Position numbers and translations under genes: made by a program. Shown piece by piece: positions 1 to 6,387 of a stretch of DNA of 6,387 bases (positions are counted from its first letter, which is position 1; each line of letters begins with the position of its first letter). The notes below the pieces were generated by a model. The model saw only the letters and a list, made by a program, of their open reading frames with translations. It had not been told where the DNA came from and made no database searches. This DNA is from Opitutia bacterium (GTDB lineage: Bacteria; Verrucomicrobiota; Verrucomicrobiia; Opitutales; Coraliomargaritaceae). The stretch lies in contig DOCS01000022.1 of assembly GCA_003503355.1 (NCBI GenBank), forward strand, positions 1-6,387, given 5' to 3'.

Positions 1-1
1 A

Positions 2-832
2 GAGGATGACGTTACTGTTGCTTCGGTGCCGGAATCGTCTGTCGAGCTGGTGTTTGGCATTTATACGGCCGATAAGCCTTCTGCTGTCGTCGCTCAATTT
101 CGCCCCCTGCTGAATCAACTAGAGCTCGCCATTGGTCAGCAACTCAATCAGCCGGTACATATAAAGCTCGACATTGCAGCTACATATGAAAAAGGCATCG
201 AGAATGTCGTTGCTGGAAAAGTGGATCTCGCGAGGCTTGGTCCTGCTTCTTACATTCTGGCAAAGCAGCAAAATGACGACCTGTCCATTGTCGCTCTTGA
301 GTCGAGTAAAGGTAAGAAAATATTCTATGGAGTCATTGCTGTTCACCAGCAGAGTGACATTCATTCGATTGAGGATTTGAAAGGCAAAACTTTTGCCTTT
401 GGTAATGAAAAATCAACCATCGGCAGGTTCCTCTCGCAACAACAGCTTCATGAAAATGGAATTTCCGCATCGGACCTGAAATCCTACAAATACTTAGGGC
501 GGCATGATGCTGTCGGTGCCGCAGTTGGAGGTGGGTTTTATGATGCTGGAGCGCTTAAGGAAAGTACTTTCAAAAAACAGCTCAATAAAGGCATCCCCAT
601 GCGCGCCATCGCCAAATTTCCTAATGTAACTAAGCCGTGGATTGTCTCTACGCGGGAAGATTCGCAACTCAACATAGCCATCAAAAAAGCCCTTCTTTCT
701 ATCGATGATCCTGCGGCTTTGAGGGCGTTTGGCAAGCAGGGCTTTCTTGAGGGGAGTGATGCAGATTATGCTAGGATTCGCCAATCTATGGCAAACAATG
801 ACGATTTCTTTGAGCGGCAAAGGGAGCCTTAG
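2..832 (+). CDS. PhnD-like periplasmic substrate-binding protein, 5'-truncated by window edge
   Basis: The reading frame is open to the left edge, so the true start and any signal peptide lie outside. A GTG at 26 is in frame but is probably internal. The visible 276 codons match the PhnD/PtxB-type binding proteins of phosphate, phosphite and phosphonate ABC importers (Phosphonate-bd fold). The family marks are FGIYTADKPS near the N-terminus, the VDLARLGPASYILA stretch, the SIEDLKGKTFAFGNEKSTIG segment (the family's DLKGK...STSG loop, here STIG), and GRHDAVGAAVGGGFYDAGAL. Such proteins are two-lobed periplasmic ligand binders of about 300 residues, so only some 20-40 residues seem missing. The stop TAG at 830-832 is two bases before the hybrid kinase ATG, so the two genes are almost certainly co-transcribed. 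No permease or ATPase gene lies downstream, which favours a sensory role with the kinase over transport. Importer genes could still lie upstream. The ligand cannot be read from the sequence. Fold assignment is firm; function is inferred. Confidence 0.88.
   Translation, partial: EDDVTVASVPESSVELVFGIYTADKPSAVVAQFRPLLNQLELAIGQQLNQPVHIKLDIAATYEKGIENVVAGKVDLARLGPASYILAKQQNDDLSIVALESSKGKKIFYGVIAVHQQSDIHSIEDLKGKTFAFGNEKSTIGRFLSQQQLHENGISASDLKSYKYLGRHDAVGAAVGGGFYDAGALKESTFKKQLNKGIPMRAIAKFPNVTKPWIVSTREDSQLNIAIKKALLSIDDPAALRAFGKQGFLEGSDADYARIRQSMANNDDFFERQREP
821..826 (+). promoter_or_regulatory. Ribosome binding site of the hybrid histidine kinase
   Basis: AGGGAG lies inside the last codons of the binding protein gene, 8 bases before the ATG at 835. 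It supports that start. The closer AGGA at 831-834 touches the ATG and is too near to serve. The overlap of this site with the upstream coding end suggests translational coupling. Confidence 0.6.
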
Positions 833-834
833 GA

Positions 835-3099
835 ATGTTGGGCATTTCAATTCATAGGAAATCTATTCCCCTTTGGGTGCAGTTGGGGCTCGCGATCGCT
901 TGTCTGTGCCTTGTTCTGGTCGTCGCTGGTGGTTACGCGCTTCAGATGCTTCTGCTTCAGAATATGGTGCGAGACATACGCAATCAAAATGAACGCTTCA
1001 CTGGCCTGATCTCTGCTGCTTCGGGTGAAGCGCTGATTTCCGAAGACATTGAGGTCATAGAGTCGGCAGTCAAACAAGTCGTCGAGCAAGAAGAAGGTCT
1101 TGTTGAGGTGCACGTCTTGAACGAAGACGACAAAACCCTCTTTCACTGGCGCGCGGGCATTACTAGGCCGCAGGTGCAAACCTTTCAAAATAGCGAAAAT
1201 ATTGTATTCTTTGGCGAGTTGTTTGGCAAAATCGACACCGTCTGGGATATTAGTAAGGAGCGGCAAAGGATTCTAGGTGAAGTTGATACCATACGCTGGA
1301 TTGTTGTGTCTGTTATGGTGGTGTTTGGCGTTGTCATTATGTTGACTGGCCACCTCTTGCTTGGGCGTCCGCTTGGCCGGCTTCACGGTGTGCTTAGTCA
1401 ACTGAGGCGTGGCGATTTGAGCGCAACCCCAGTCCTCTCAAATAATTTAGAAATCTTCCAACTGAGTGGAGCGCTTGAAGAGCTTCGTATATCTATTAAA
1501 GAGAGCGAAGTTCGTGCGCGTGCTCTGGCTGAGGCAAAAAGAATGGCAGAAGCCACTGTCAAAGCGAAAAGCGAATTCCTCGCGACGATGAGCCACGAAA
1601 TTCGTACGCCGATGAACGGAATTATCGGTTTTACAGATCTGTTGCTTGACACGGAACTGAGTGCCCCGCAGTTAGAGCACCTAACGATGCTTAAAAGGAG
1701 TGGTTTAGATCTCCTTAGTGTTGTTACTAACATACTTAATTACGCTAAAATCGACAACGGCACAATGAAGCTCAATCCTGTAACTGTTTTTATTCAAAAA
1801 TGCATTGAGGATGCGCTTGATCAGGTCGCTGGCGAATGCTCTAGCAAGAATGTCGAAGTATTCTGTCGTATTGATGACCGAGTGCCGAAGTGGATCAAAG
1901 CAGACCTTGCGCGCTTAACTCAAGTGATTGCCAATCTCGTCTCGAATGCTCTCAAATTTACCGAGGAAGGCGTCATCACGGTTGATGTGAGTCTCGATGA
2001 TGAGAAGTTGCTGTTCTCTGTCAAAGATACTGGCATTGGTGTTCCTGATGATAAACTCAATCTTCTGTTCGAGCCCTTTACTCAAGGTGATTCCTCACAT
2101 TCTCGGTACTACGAAGGTTCCGGTCTGGGTCTAGCCATTTGTAAGGGGATTGTTTCTGTGATGGGGGGGGCAATTGGTGTCCGTAATCGCGCCGCCGCTG
2201 GGGCTGAGTTTTATTTCTCTTTGCCCTTAATCGTAGCGAGCCCGACTCCAGAAGAGGTGCGGGAACACCAGCTGGATCACGCTCTACTTAAGGGTAAGCG
2301 CGTGTTCGTGCTGAGTGATGGAAAAGGCAATCATCGCTACGTTGAAGATCAGTTAGAAAGTTGGGGGCTTGATGTGACAGTTAAGCACGGCCTTGAAGAT
2401 AACTTGAGAGCATCGAAGGCCGACGCCGACTTCGATATGATCATTATTGTGAGCTCGGCACCGTGCGGTGAGGGTGTTGTCTTGGCTCAGCGGCTTCGCG
2501 AAGCATATCCAGCGGGCAAGGTTCCGATGTTGCTGATTACGTCCTCTTCAGATGAATTTCCGAGCCGCGAATCTCTCGAGAATGTTTACCAAGATGTCAT
2601 TTATCAGCGTATCTACGGGCTTCGTCTGCACCGTACTTTATGTCGCTTGTTGCAGAACAATCCATCAAGCATCGAGCCACCGCAGCCGAGCAAAGAGTCG
2701 GCTTCGGACGCAGAAAGTCGGGGTAAAACATTGCTCATTGTAGAGGATAATATGACGAATACTCGAGTCATTCAATTCATTACGAAGCGTATGGGGTACC
2801 AGTCATATCACGCAGAAAACGGGCTCAAGGCACTTGAAGTACTACGATCAGAGGTTCCTGTAGATGCTATCCTCATGGATGTGCATATGCCTGAAATGGA
2901 TGGCCTTGAGGCGACGCGCCGCATTCGCAATGGTGAAGCTGGCGGGGGGCTTAAGGGTATCAAGATCATTGCTGTTACCGCCAACAGTCTCGAGGGGGAT
3001 GATCAGACCTGTTTGGATGCAGGTATGGATGCTTACCTCCCTAAACCAATTGATCCGGTTAAACTAAAACAGCAACTCATTGATAGTGATGTCTGGTAG
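835..3099 (+). CDS. Membrane-bound hybrid sensor histidine kinase (HAMP-HisKA-HATPase-pseudoREC-REC)
   Basis: This 754-residue inner-membrane kinase should autophosphorylate on His and pass the phosphate to its own receiver. Order: TM helix about 13-36; periplasmic region about 40-152, perhaps a small Cache-like sensor; TM helix about 154-177; HAMP linker and coiled coil about 178-245; HisKA with the H-box MSHEIRTP and phospho-accepting His254; HATPase with N-box Asn367/Asn371, G1 box DTGIG (Asp398, Gly400, Gly402) and G2 box GSGLGL (428-433). A receiver-like domain at about 486-605 lacks the phospho-Asp: the expected strand reads MIIIVSS. The C-terminal receiver at about 630-754 is complete: Glu637/Asp638, phospho-Asp682 in LMDVHMPEMDG, Thr715 and Lys737 in LPKP. 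No HPt domain, DNA-binding domain or separate response regulator is present, so onward output is in trans. It lies two bases after the PhnD-like gene, a likely sensory partner. An eight-G run at 2163-2170 lies within the ATPase domain; the frame is intact as given. Confidence 0.95.
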   Translation: MLGISIHRKSIPLWVQLGLAIACLCLVLVVAGGYALQMLLLQNMVRDIRNQNERFTGLISAASGEALISEDIEVIESAVKQVVEQEEGLVEVHVLNEDDKTLFHWRAGITRPQVQTFQNSENIVFFGELFGKIDTVWDISKERQRILGEVDTIRWIVVSVMVVFGVVIMLTGHLLLGRPLGRLHGVLSQLRRGDLSATPVLSNNLEIFQLSGALEELRISIKESEVRARALAEAKRMAEATVKAKSEFLATMSHEIRTPMNGIIGFTDLLLDTELSAPQLEHLTMLKRSGLDLLSVVTNILNYAKIDNGTMKLNPVTVFIQKCIEDALDQVAGECSSKNVEVFCRIDDRVPKWIKADLARLTQVIANLVSNALKFTEEGVITVDVSLDDEKLLFSVKDTGIGVPDDKLNLLFEPFTQGDSSHSRYYEGSGLGLAICKGIVSVMGGAIGVRNRAAAGAEFYFSLPLIVASPTPEEVREHQLDHALLKGKRVFVLSDGKGNHRYVEDQLESWGLDVTVKHGLEDNLRASKADADFDMIIIVSSAPCGEGVVLAQRLREAYPAGKVPMLLITSSSDEFPSRESLENVYQDVIYQRIYGLRLHRTLCRLLQNNPSSIEPPQPSKESASDAESRGKTLLIVEDNMTNTRVIQFITKRMGYQSYHAENGLKALEVLRSEVPVDAILMDVHMPEMDGLEATRRIRNGEAGGGLKGIKIIAVTANSLEGDDQTCLDAGMDAYLPKPIDPVKLKQQLIDSDVW

Positions 3100-3205
3100 T
3101 CTTGGTTTGCTGGGTGATGTGTCTGTTTGAGGCAGGGGTGCGCAAGCGCGGTCAGGGTAATCCGGCGGTTGAGTTAGGCAGCCACTACGTTGCTGGGTGA
3201 AAATA

Positions 3206-3224
3206 TCGACGTGTTCATAGTCGA
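3206..3224 (-). terminator. Weak candidate terminator for the polyphosphate kinase gene
   Basis: On the minus strand TCGAC and GTCGA form a 5-bp stem (6 with a G-U pair) around a 9-base loop, followed by TATTTT. It lies about 33 bases past the PPK2 stop. The stem is short and not GC-rich, so this is a tentative call. The rest of the 3100-3256 gap between the convergent genes shows no better hairpin on either strand, and I see no clear terminator for the kinase operon. Confidence 0.28.
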
Positions 3225-3256
3225 CTGCCGTTTAGAGAAAGCAAAGACCAGTGAGC

Positions 3257-4216
3257 TCAATAGACCTGCGGGACGATGATCTCTTCGGGGATTGGGTTGC
3301 GTTCATAGTCTTGATGGTGCACGCGAGTCGGGAGGTCGATTAAATCTCGCTCAACGGGTTGGTAGGGCACTTGGCTGAGTAGGTGCGAAATGCAGTTTAG
3401 GCGGGCGCGCTTCTTGTCATCCGCGGGCACAATTCTCCATGGAGCCGCGGTGATGTGGGTTTTTCTGAGCATCACTTCTTTGGCTTTGGTGTACGCCTCC
3501 CAGCGCTTGCGGGCCTCTAGGTCCATGGGGCTGAGCTTCCATTGCTTGAGGGGGTCATGGTTGCGGCAGCTGAAGCGGAATTCTTGTTCCTCGTCGCTGA
3601 TGGAGAACCAATATTTGATGATTTGAATGCCCGAGCGGATCAGCATCTTTTCAAACTCGGGTGCCGAGCGGAAGAACTCTTGGTACTCTTCTTCGGTGCA
3701 GAATCCCATAACGTGCTCGACGCCGGCCCGATTATACCAGCTGCGGTCGAATAGTACGATTTCCCCGGCAGCGGGGAGATGTTCGGTGTAGCGCTGGAAA
3801 TACCATTGTGTGCGCTCTCGGCTGTTCGGCTTAGAGAGCGCCGCAACTCGGCAGACGCGGGGGTTGAGGCGCTGGGTGAGTCGTTTGATTACGCCGCCTT
3901 TGCCGGCAGAGTCGCGGCCTTCGAAGATGACCACCAGCTTGTGGCCTGATTCGACCACCCAGTCTTGTAATTTGACGAGCTCGACTTGCAGCCTGTACAG
4001 TTCCTTGAAGTAGCGCTGGCGAAACTCAGGTGAGTGTGGCTGTCCCATTTCATCCGATTCACCAAACTCCATTTCCAGTTCTTCGTCGAATTGATCAATG
4101 ACTTCTGCACGAATGCGGTTGAAGTGTGTGTTGGGTTGTTGGTGTTCCATGGAGTTTTGGTTAAGTGGCAGGCTGGGGTGTCTTTGAAAGTCGTTTGTGT
4201 CGCTGAATTGCCGCAT
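3257..4216 (-). CDS. ppk2: Polyphosphate kinase 2 (PPK2 family, single-domain)
   Basis: PPK2 enzymes are cytoplasmic P-loop kinases that transfer phosphate between inorganic polyphosphate and nucleotides, commonly making NTP from NDP. The 319-residue product has the family marks in order: Walker A loop EGRDSAGKGG at 99-108 with Lys106; LSKPNSRERTQWYFQRY at 127-143; Walker B LFDRSWYNRAGVE at 155-167 with Asp157/Arg158; the KYWFSIS strand at 201-207 and the QWKLSPMD segment at 225-232; lid region DDKKRARLNCISHLL at 266-280, then VPYQPV. One domain of about 300 residues fits class I. The two-domain class II is excluded by length. Subclass and nucleotide preference are inferred. The first 22 residues are polar and poorly conserved in character. 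Met23 (ATG ending at 4150) is a credible alternative start, and neither start has a clear Shine-Dalgarno sequence. It stands alone on the minus strand, convergent with the kinase operon and divergent from rnpB. Confidence 0.93.
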   Translation of the reverse strand: MRQFSDTNDFQRHPSLPLNQNSMEHQQPNTHFNRIRAEVIDQFDEELEMEFGESDEMGQPHSPEFRQRYFKELYRLQVELVKLQDWVVESGHKLVVIFEGRDSAGKGGVIKRLTQRLNPRVCRVAALSKPNSRERTQWYFQRYTEHLPAAGEIVLFDRSWYNRAGVEHVMGFCTEEEYQEFFRSAPEFEKMLIRSGIQIIKYWFSISDEEQEFRFSCRNHDPLKQWKLSPMDLEARKRWEAYTKAKEVMLRKTHITAAPWRIVPADDKKRARLNCISHLLSQVPYQPVERDLIDLPTRVHHQDYERNPIPEEIIVPQVY

Positions 4217-4521
4217 TGGCGGTTGGGGTGTATGCTGTGCGGTGAGGCTTAATGCTATTGGTGTTTTGCTGCTTTTTGAAGGATTATTGCATAGAAAAAG
4301 TTGCGCGGCGCTGTGTGTGTATGTGTCGCTGCTTCGCTCAGATTGTAGGCATGCGCTAGGTGTGAATGTGAGTGAAGCGGTGCTGTTGTCGGTCGGTTTT
4401 ATTTTTGCGATTCATTGGAGGCGCAATCGCCGGCGTGGTGCTTGTCGGCCGGATCGTTTTGTGGGCATCGATTAAATCTGAACTTGCCGCTTGCGGTTGT
4501 CGCTCGGTTCAGCAGGGTGCT
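4217..4521. other. Intergenic stretch between divergent ppk2 and rnpB
   Basis: About 305 bases with no credible gene. The open frames here start without ribosome sites, run into the RNase P RNA and code for nothing recognisable. It must contain the promoters of ppk2 (leftward) and rnpB (rightward). On the minus strand AATAAT near 4279-4284 resembles a -10 box, but I see no fitting -35. On the plus strand TTAAAT at 4472-4477 is a possible -10 about 45 bases before the RNA, with only a poorly spaced TTGTCG (4443-4448) upstream. Neither promoter is strong enough to call. A short GT-rich tract (about 4312-4326) is the only repeat-like element. Confidence 0.5.
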
Positions 4522-4919
<398 letters not shown>

Positions 4920-4938
4920 TCTTAGAGTTTTGAATTTC

Positions 4939-4972
4939 CAACGCCGAACTTTTCGGTTGCGCTTTTTGTTTT
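4939..4972 (+). terminator. rnpB: Likely intrinsic terminator after rnpB
   Basis: CCGAA (4944-4948) pairs with TTCGG (4952-4956) around a 3-base loop, and CAA (4939-4941) pairs with TTG (4957-4959) across a 2-base CG bulge. The tail is GCGCTTTTTGTTTT. It starts about 20 bases after the end of helix P1. The bulge weakens the stem but the T-rich tail is convincing. Confidence 0.55.
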
Positions 4973-5013
4973 GCGGTAAAGCACCTAGGATATTCTTTCC
5001 TGATTTTTGACCC

Positions 5014-5042
5014 TTGACAGCTCTTTTTTTTGCACGCAATTT
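5014..5042 (+). promoter_or_regulatory. rpsT: Possible sigma-70 type promoter for rpsT
   Basis: A perfect -35 TTGACA lies at 5014-5019 in the rnpB-rpsT gap. About 17 bases later (5036-5042) the sequence is only GCAATTT, a poor -10. An eight-T run (5024-5031) fills the spacer. Transcription from here would start about 15-20 bases before the S20 ATG, giving a short leader. Good -35 and weak -10 make this a moderate call. Confidence 0.4.
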
Positions 5043-5066
5043 CCCACCTTTTAACTTTTTATAGAC

Positions 5067-5324
5067 ATGGCTAATACCAAATCAGCACTCAAATATATCC
5101 GCAAAACGGAGACTCGTACTCTACGTAACCGTCAGGTCAAGGCTCGTCTGAAGACGCTTGCGAAGAAGGTTCAAGCCGCTGTTGAAGCGAAGGACAAGGA
5201 CGCGCTAGTTGCGGCCTCCCAGGGCTACATCTCTGCGCTTGATAAAGCGGGTAAGGTTGGCCTAGTGCATCATAATAAGATTGCTCGCCATAAAGCACGT
5301 TGTGCTGCTTTGATCGCTGCTTAG
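5067..5324 (+). CDS. rpsT: 30S ribosomal protein S20 (bS20)
   Basis: S20 is a primary binding protein of 16S rRNA that folds as a helical bundle and helps assemble the body of the small subunit. The 85-residue product has the usual length and the family start MANTKSALKYIRKTE, then Arg/Lys-rich helices (RNRQVKARLKTLAKKV) and the C-terminal GLVHHNKIARHKARCAALIAA, which matches the conserved ...KG.IHKN.AAR.KSRL... end of the family. The ATG at 5067 is preceded by a T-rich, G-poor leader with no Shine-Dalgarno sequence, unlike the RBS of the kinase gene. It is a single-gene unit between the rnpB terminator and its own hairpin. S20 often regulates its own translation in other bacteria; nothing here shows that directly. 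Confidence 0.97.
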   Translation: MANTKSALKYIRKTETRTLRNRQVKARLKTLAKKVQAAVEAKDKDALVAASQGYISALDKAGKVGLVHHNKIARHKARCAALIAA

Positions 5325-5347
5325 TCTTGGTTTTTTGCCTTTATTTG

Positions 5348-5382
5348 CCCTCGAATCGCTTGTCGGTTCGGGGGTATTTTGT
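5348..5382 (+). terminator. rpsT: Intrinsic terminator of rpsT
   Basis: CCCTCGAATC (5348-5357) pairs with GGTTCGGGGG (5365-5374) around the 7-base loop GCTTGTC, giving a 10-bp stem with two G-U pairs, followed by TATTTTGT. It begins 23 bases after the S20 stop and ends about 20 bases before the next gene's ATG, which implies that the pseudouridine synthase is either read through to or has a promoter embedded here. Confidence 0.75.
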
Positions 5383-5393
5383 ATCGGTAGGTG

Positions 5394-5400
5394 AAAGGTG
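5394..5400 (+). promoter_or_regulatory. Ribosome binding site deciding the pseudouridine synthase start
   Basis: AAAGGTG lies 2-8 bases before the ATG at 5403. The in-frame GTG at 5391 has only a GGTAGG touching it, so the ATG is the better start even though the spacing is a little short. Confidence 0.45.
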
Positions 5401-5402
5401 TT

Positions 5403-6236
5403 ATGAGTGATTCGCGTAAGAAAAATTTAATCGGGTTTGCTCCCGGCCTGTTGGGGGATGCGCCTGTGCGCATGTCGATTGTCGGCGAGACTGACGCTTG
5501 GATCGCGGTCGAAAAGCCTGCCGGAGTGGCGGTGCGAGCGTATCCATGGGACGCTGGGGTGCCTGATATGGACGCCGCTTTGAATAAGCAGTTGCAGGCG
5601 GGGAAGCCAGAGTTGGTGAAGCTTGGCGCTTCGTTGTTTGGTTCGGCGTATTACCTGGATCCGGCGGTCTCCGGTGTGGCGCTGTTCGCGAAGAGTCGTG
5701 ATAGCTTGGCAGAGTTGCGCAATTGCGTGGGCTCTGCAGAGTTGCGCTATCGGTTTTGGTTTGTCGCCAAGGCTGGTGCTGCGGGCGGTGCTCGTGAAGT
5801 GGTCGCTGATGCGCCGTTGTTGGCGCATAATACCAAGCCCAAGATGATTCCTTCCACGGCTAAGGGGAAGAAGGCGAAGACTGAGTTTAAGTTATTATCT
5901 GAGTCGGGCTTGGGTTGGGCATTGTGGGAGGCGACGACCTCTTTCTTGCGACCGCATCAGGTGCGGGTGCATGCTGCGATACATGAATTGTCGATTCTAG
6001 GAGATGTTTTGTATGATGGGCCTGAGGCGCCGCTTTTGAGTGTGCTTTTGCCGAATAAGCGCACCTCGGGCATTCGATACCCTGTTTTTAGTGGCCTTGC
6101 CCTGCATTTGCGTGAGGTTGTTGTGCCGAATTCGGGTGAGGAGGCTTCGCTGCGTGCTGAGTTGCCACGCCATTTTCGGGTGATGTTGCAGCGGATGCAG
6201 TTGGCTATTCCCGGAGAGGGCGCGTCTGAGGTGTAA
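5403..6236 (+). CDS. RluA-family RNA pseudouridine synthase with a divergent active-site motif
   Basis: RluA-type enzymes isomerise uridine to pseudouridine in rRNA or tRNA using one catalytic Asp. Taking the ATG at 5403, the product has 277 residues, near the usual catalytic-domain length, with no S4 RNA-binding domain. Visible marks: DAWIAVEKPAGVAV at 31-44 (the common ...vvNKPaG.. strand), YYLDPAVSGVALFAK at 83-97 with the presumed catalytic Asp86, KGKKAKTEFKLL at 154-165, and FLRPHQVRVHAA...SILGDVLYDG at 181-206, matching the family's GR.HQIRVHl...i.GD.lYG. The usual H-R-L-D is Y-Y-L-D here, so the Arg that in E. coli RluA takes the place of the flipped-out base is missing. Substrate site is unknown. 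A GTG at 5391 would add four residues. It stands alone after the rpsT terminator. Family is firm; activity is likely but not certain. Confidence 0.85.
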   Translation: MSDSRKKNLIGFAPGLLGDAPVRMSIVGETDAWIAVEKPAGVAVRAYPWDAGVPDMDAALNKQLQAGKPELVKLGASLFGSAYYLDPAVSGVALFAKSRDSLAELRNCVGSAELRYRFWFVAKAGAAGGAREVVADAPLLAHNTKPKMIPSTAKGKKAKTEFKLLSESGLGWALWEATTSFLRPHQVRVHAAIHELSILGDVLYDGPEAPLLSVLLPNKRTSGIRYPVFSGLALHLREVVVPNSGEEASLRAELPRHFRVMLQRMQLAIPGEGASEV

Positions 6237-6319
6237 TCAGATCTCAGAAAACGCTTTACACGTGGGCATTTTTTCGGCTCCTTAGAACCTTTCTCAATTA
6301 ACACAGTACAAATATTTCC

Positions 6320-6387
6320 ATGGGTAACCTTAAGAAGAAGCGTCGTCTCAAGATGAATAACCACAAGCGTCGTAAGCGTTTGAAGTC
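6320..6387 (+). CDS. AURKAIP1/COX24-domain small ribosomal protein (bS22/mS38-like), cut by window edge
   Basis: ATG at 6320 opens a frame of 22 complete codons, reading MGNLKKKRRLKMNNHKRRKR then LK, and running off the right edge. The KKKRRLKMNNHKRRKRLK pattern matches the C-terminal AURKAIP1/COX24 domain (mitochondrial mS38) and the tiny actinobacterial protein bS22, which has a near-identical K/R-rich pattern with KM and HK at the same places. These peptides sit near the decoding region of the small ribosomal subunit. The full protein in such bacteria is usually only about 30-40 residues, so roughly half is visible. It starts 83 bases after the pseudouridine synthase stop, and the leader is AT-rich with no Shine-Dalgarno sequence. 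Identification rests on a short, biased sequence, but the match is characteristic. Confidence 0.8.
   Translation, partial: MGNLKKKRRLKMNNHKRRKRLK

Noticed and set aside
26..28. GTG as the start of the PhnD-like gene
   Set aside because: The frame is open to the left edge, there is no ribosome site, and starting here would leave a periplasmic protein without a signal peptide.
847..1266. A 139-codon minus-strand frame over the kinase sensor region
   Set aside because: Antisense shadow of the transmembrane and sensor coding region; no ribosome site or family resemblance.
3140..3149. GCGCAAGCGC small inverted repeat in the convergent gap
   Set aside because: Four-base arms with a two-base gap and no T-run; too small to act as a terminator or to be an operator call.
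3390..4013. Open frames on the plus strand over the polyphosphate kinase gene
   Set aside because: They are antisense shadows of a gene whose own frame shows every PPK2 motif.
4197..4475. Overlapping plus-strand open frames of 72-92 codons upstream of rnpB
   Set aside because: Low-complexity, Cys/Val/Leu-rich translations without a ribosome site or recognisable motif; they overlap each other and the ppk2 start.
5957..6364. A 135-codon minus-strand frame over the end of the pseudouridine synthase and the bS22-like gene
   Set aside because: It covers two better supported genes on the other strand and resembles no family.

Overview
This window reads as a stretch of ordinary bacterial chromosome. 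It holds one two-gene sensory unit, a polyphosphate kinase gene on the opposite strand, and a run of housekeeping genes for RNA and ribosome function. I see no insertion sequence, phage gene, tRNA, CRISPR array or clear sign of transfer. The most likely source is a Verrucomicrobiota bacterium of the Opitutae/Puniceicoccaceae type. That is an inference from the feel of the proteins, the weak or missing Shine-Dalgarno sequences before several genes, and the small bS22/mS38-like ribosomal protein. No single marker here proves the phylum.

Layout: (1) Bases 2-832 encode most of a PhnD-like periplasmic binding protein whose beginning lies left of the window. Two bases after its stop, 835-3099 encodes a membrane-bound hybrid histidine kinase with a degenerate middle receiver domain and an intact C-terminal receiver. 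No transporter permease or ATPase follows, so the binding protein may be the kinase's periplasmic sensor partner rather than part of an importer. (2) After a short gap between convergent genes, 3257-4216 on the minus strand encodes a PPK2-family polyphosphate kinase. (3) About 300 bases without a recognisable gene separate it from rnpB, the type A RNase P RNA (about 4522-4919), whose long closing helix P1 can be paired base by base. A likely terminator follows it. (4) rpsT (ribosomal protein S20) follows with its own possible promoter and a good intrinsic terminator. (5) 5403-6236 encodes a divergent RluA-family pseudouridine synthase in which the Arg of the usual R-L-D active-site motif is replaced by Tyr. 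(6) The right edge holds the start of a very basic, tiny AURKAIP1/COX24 (bS22/mS38-like) ribosomal protein.

The right half has a common theme: tRNA maturation, small-subunit assembly, RNA modification and a small-subunit-associated peptide. The left half concerns sensing of an unknown periplasmic ligand and polyphosphate-dependent nucleotide phosphorylation. A phosphorus link between those two is possible but unproven. I did not find a clearly new system. The best candidates for a second look are the binding protein/kinase pair and the unusual pseudouridine synthase motif.
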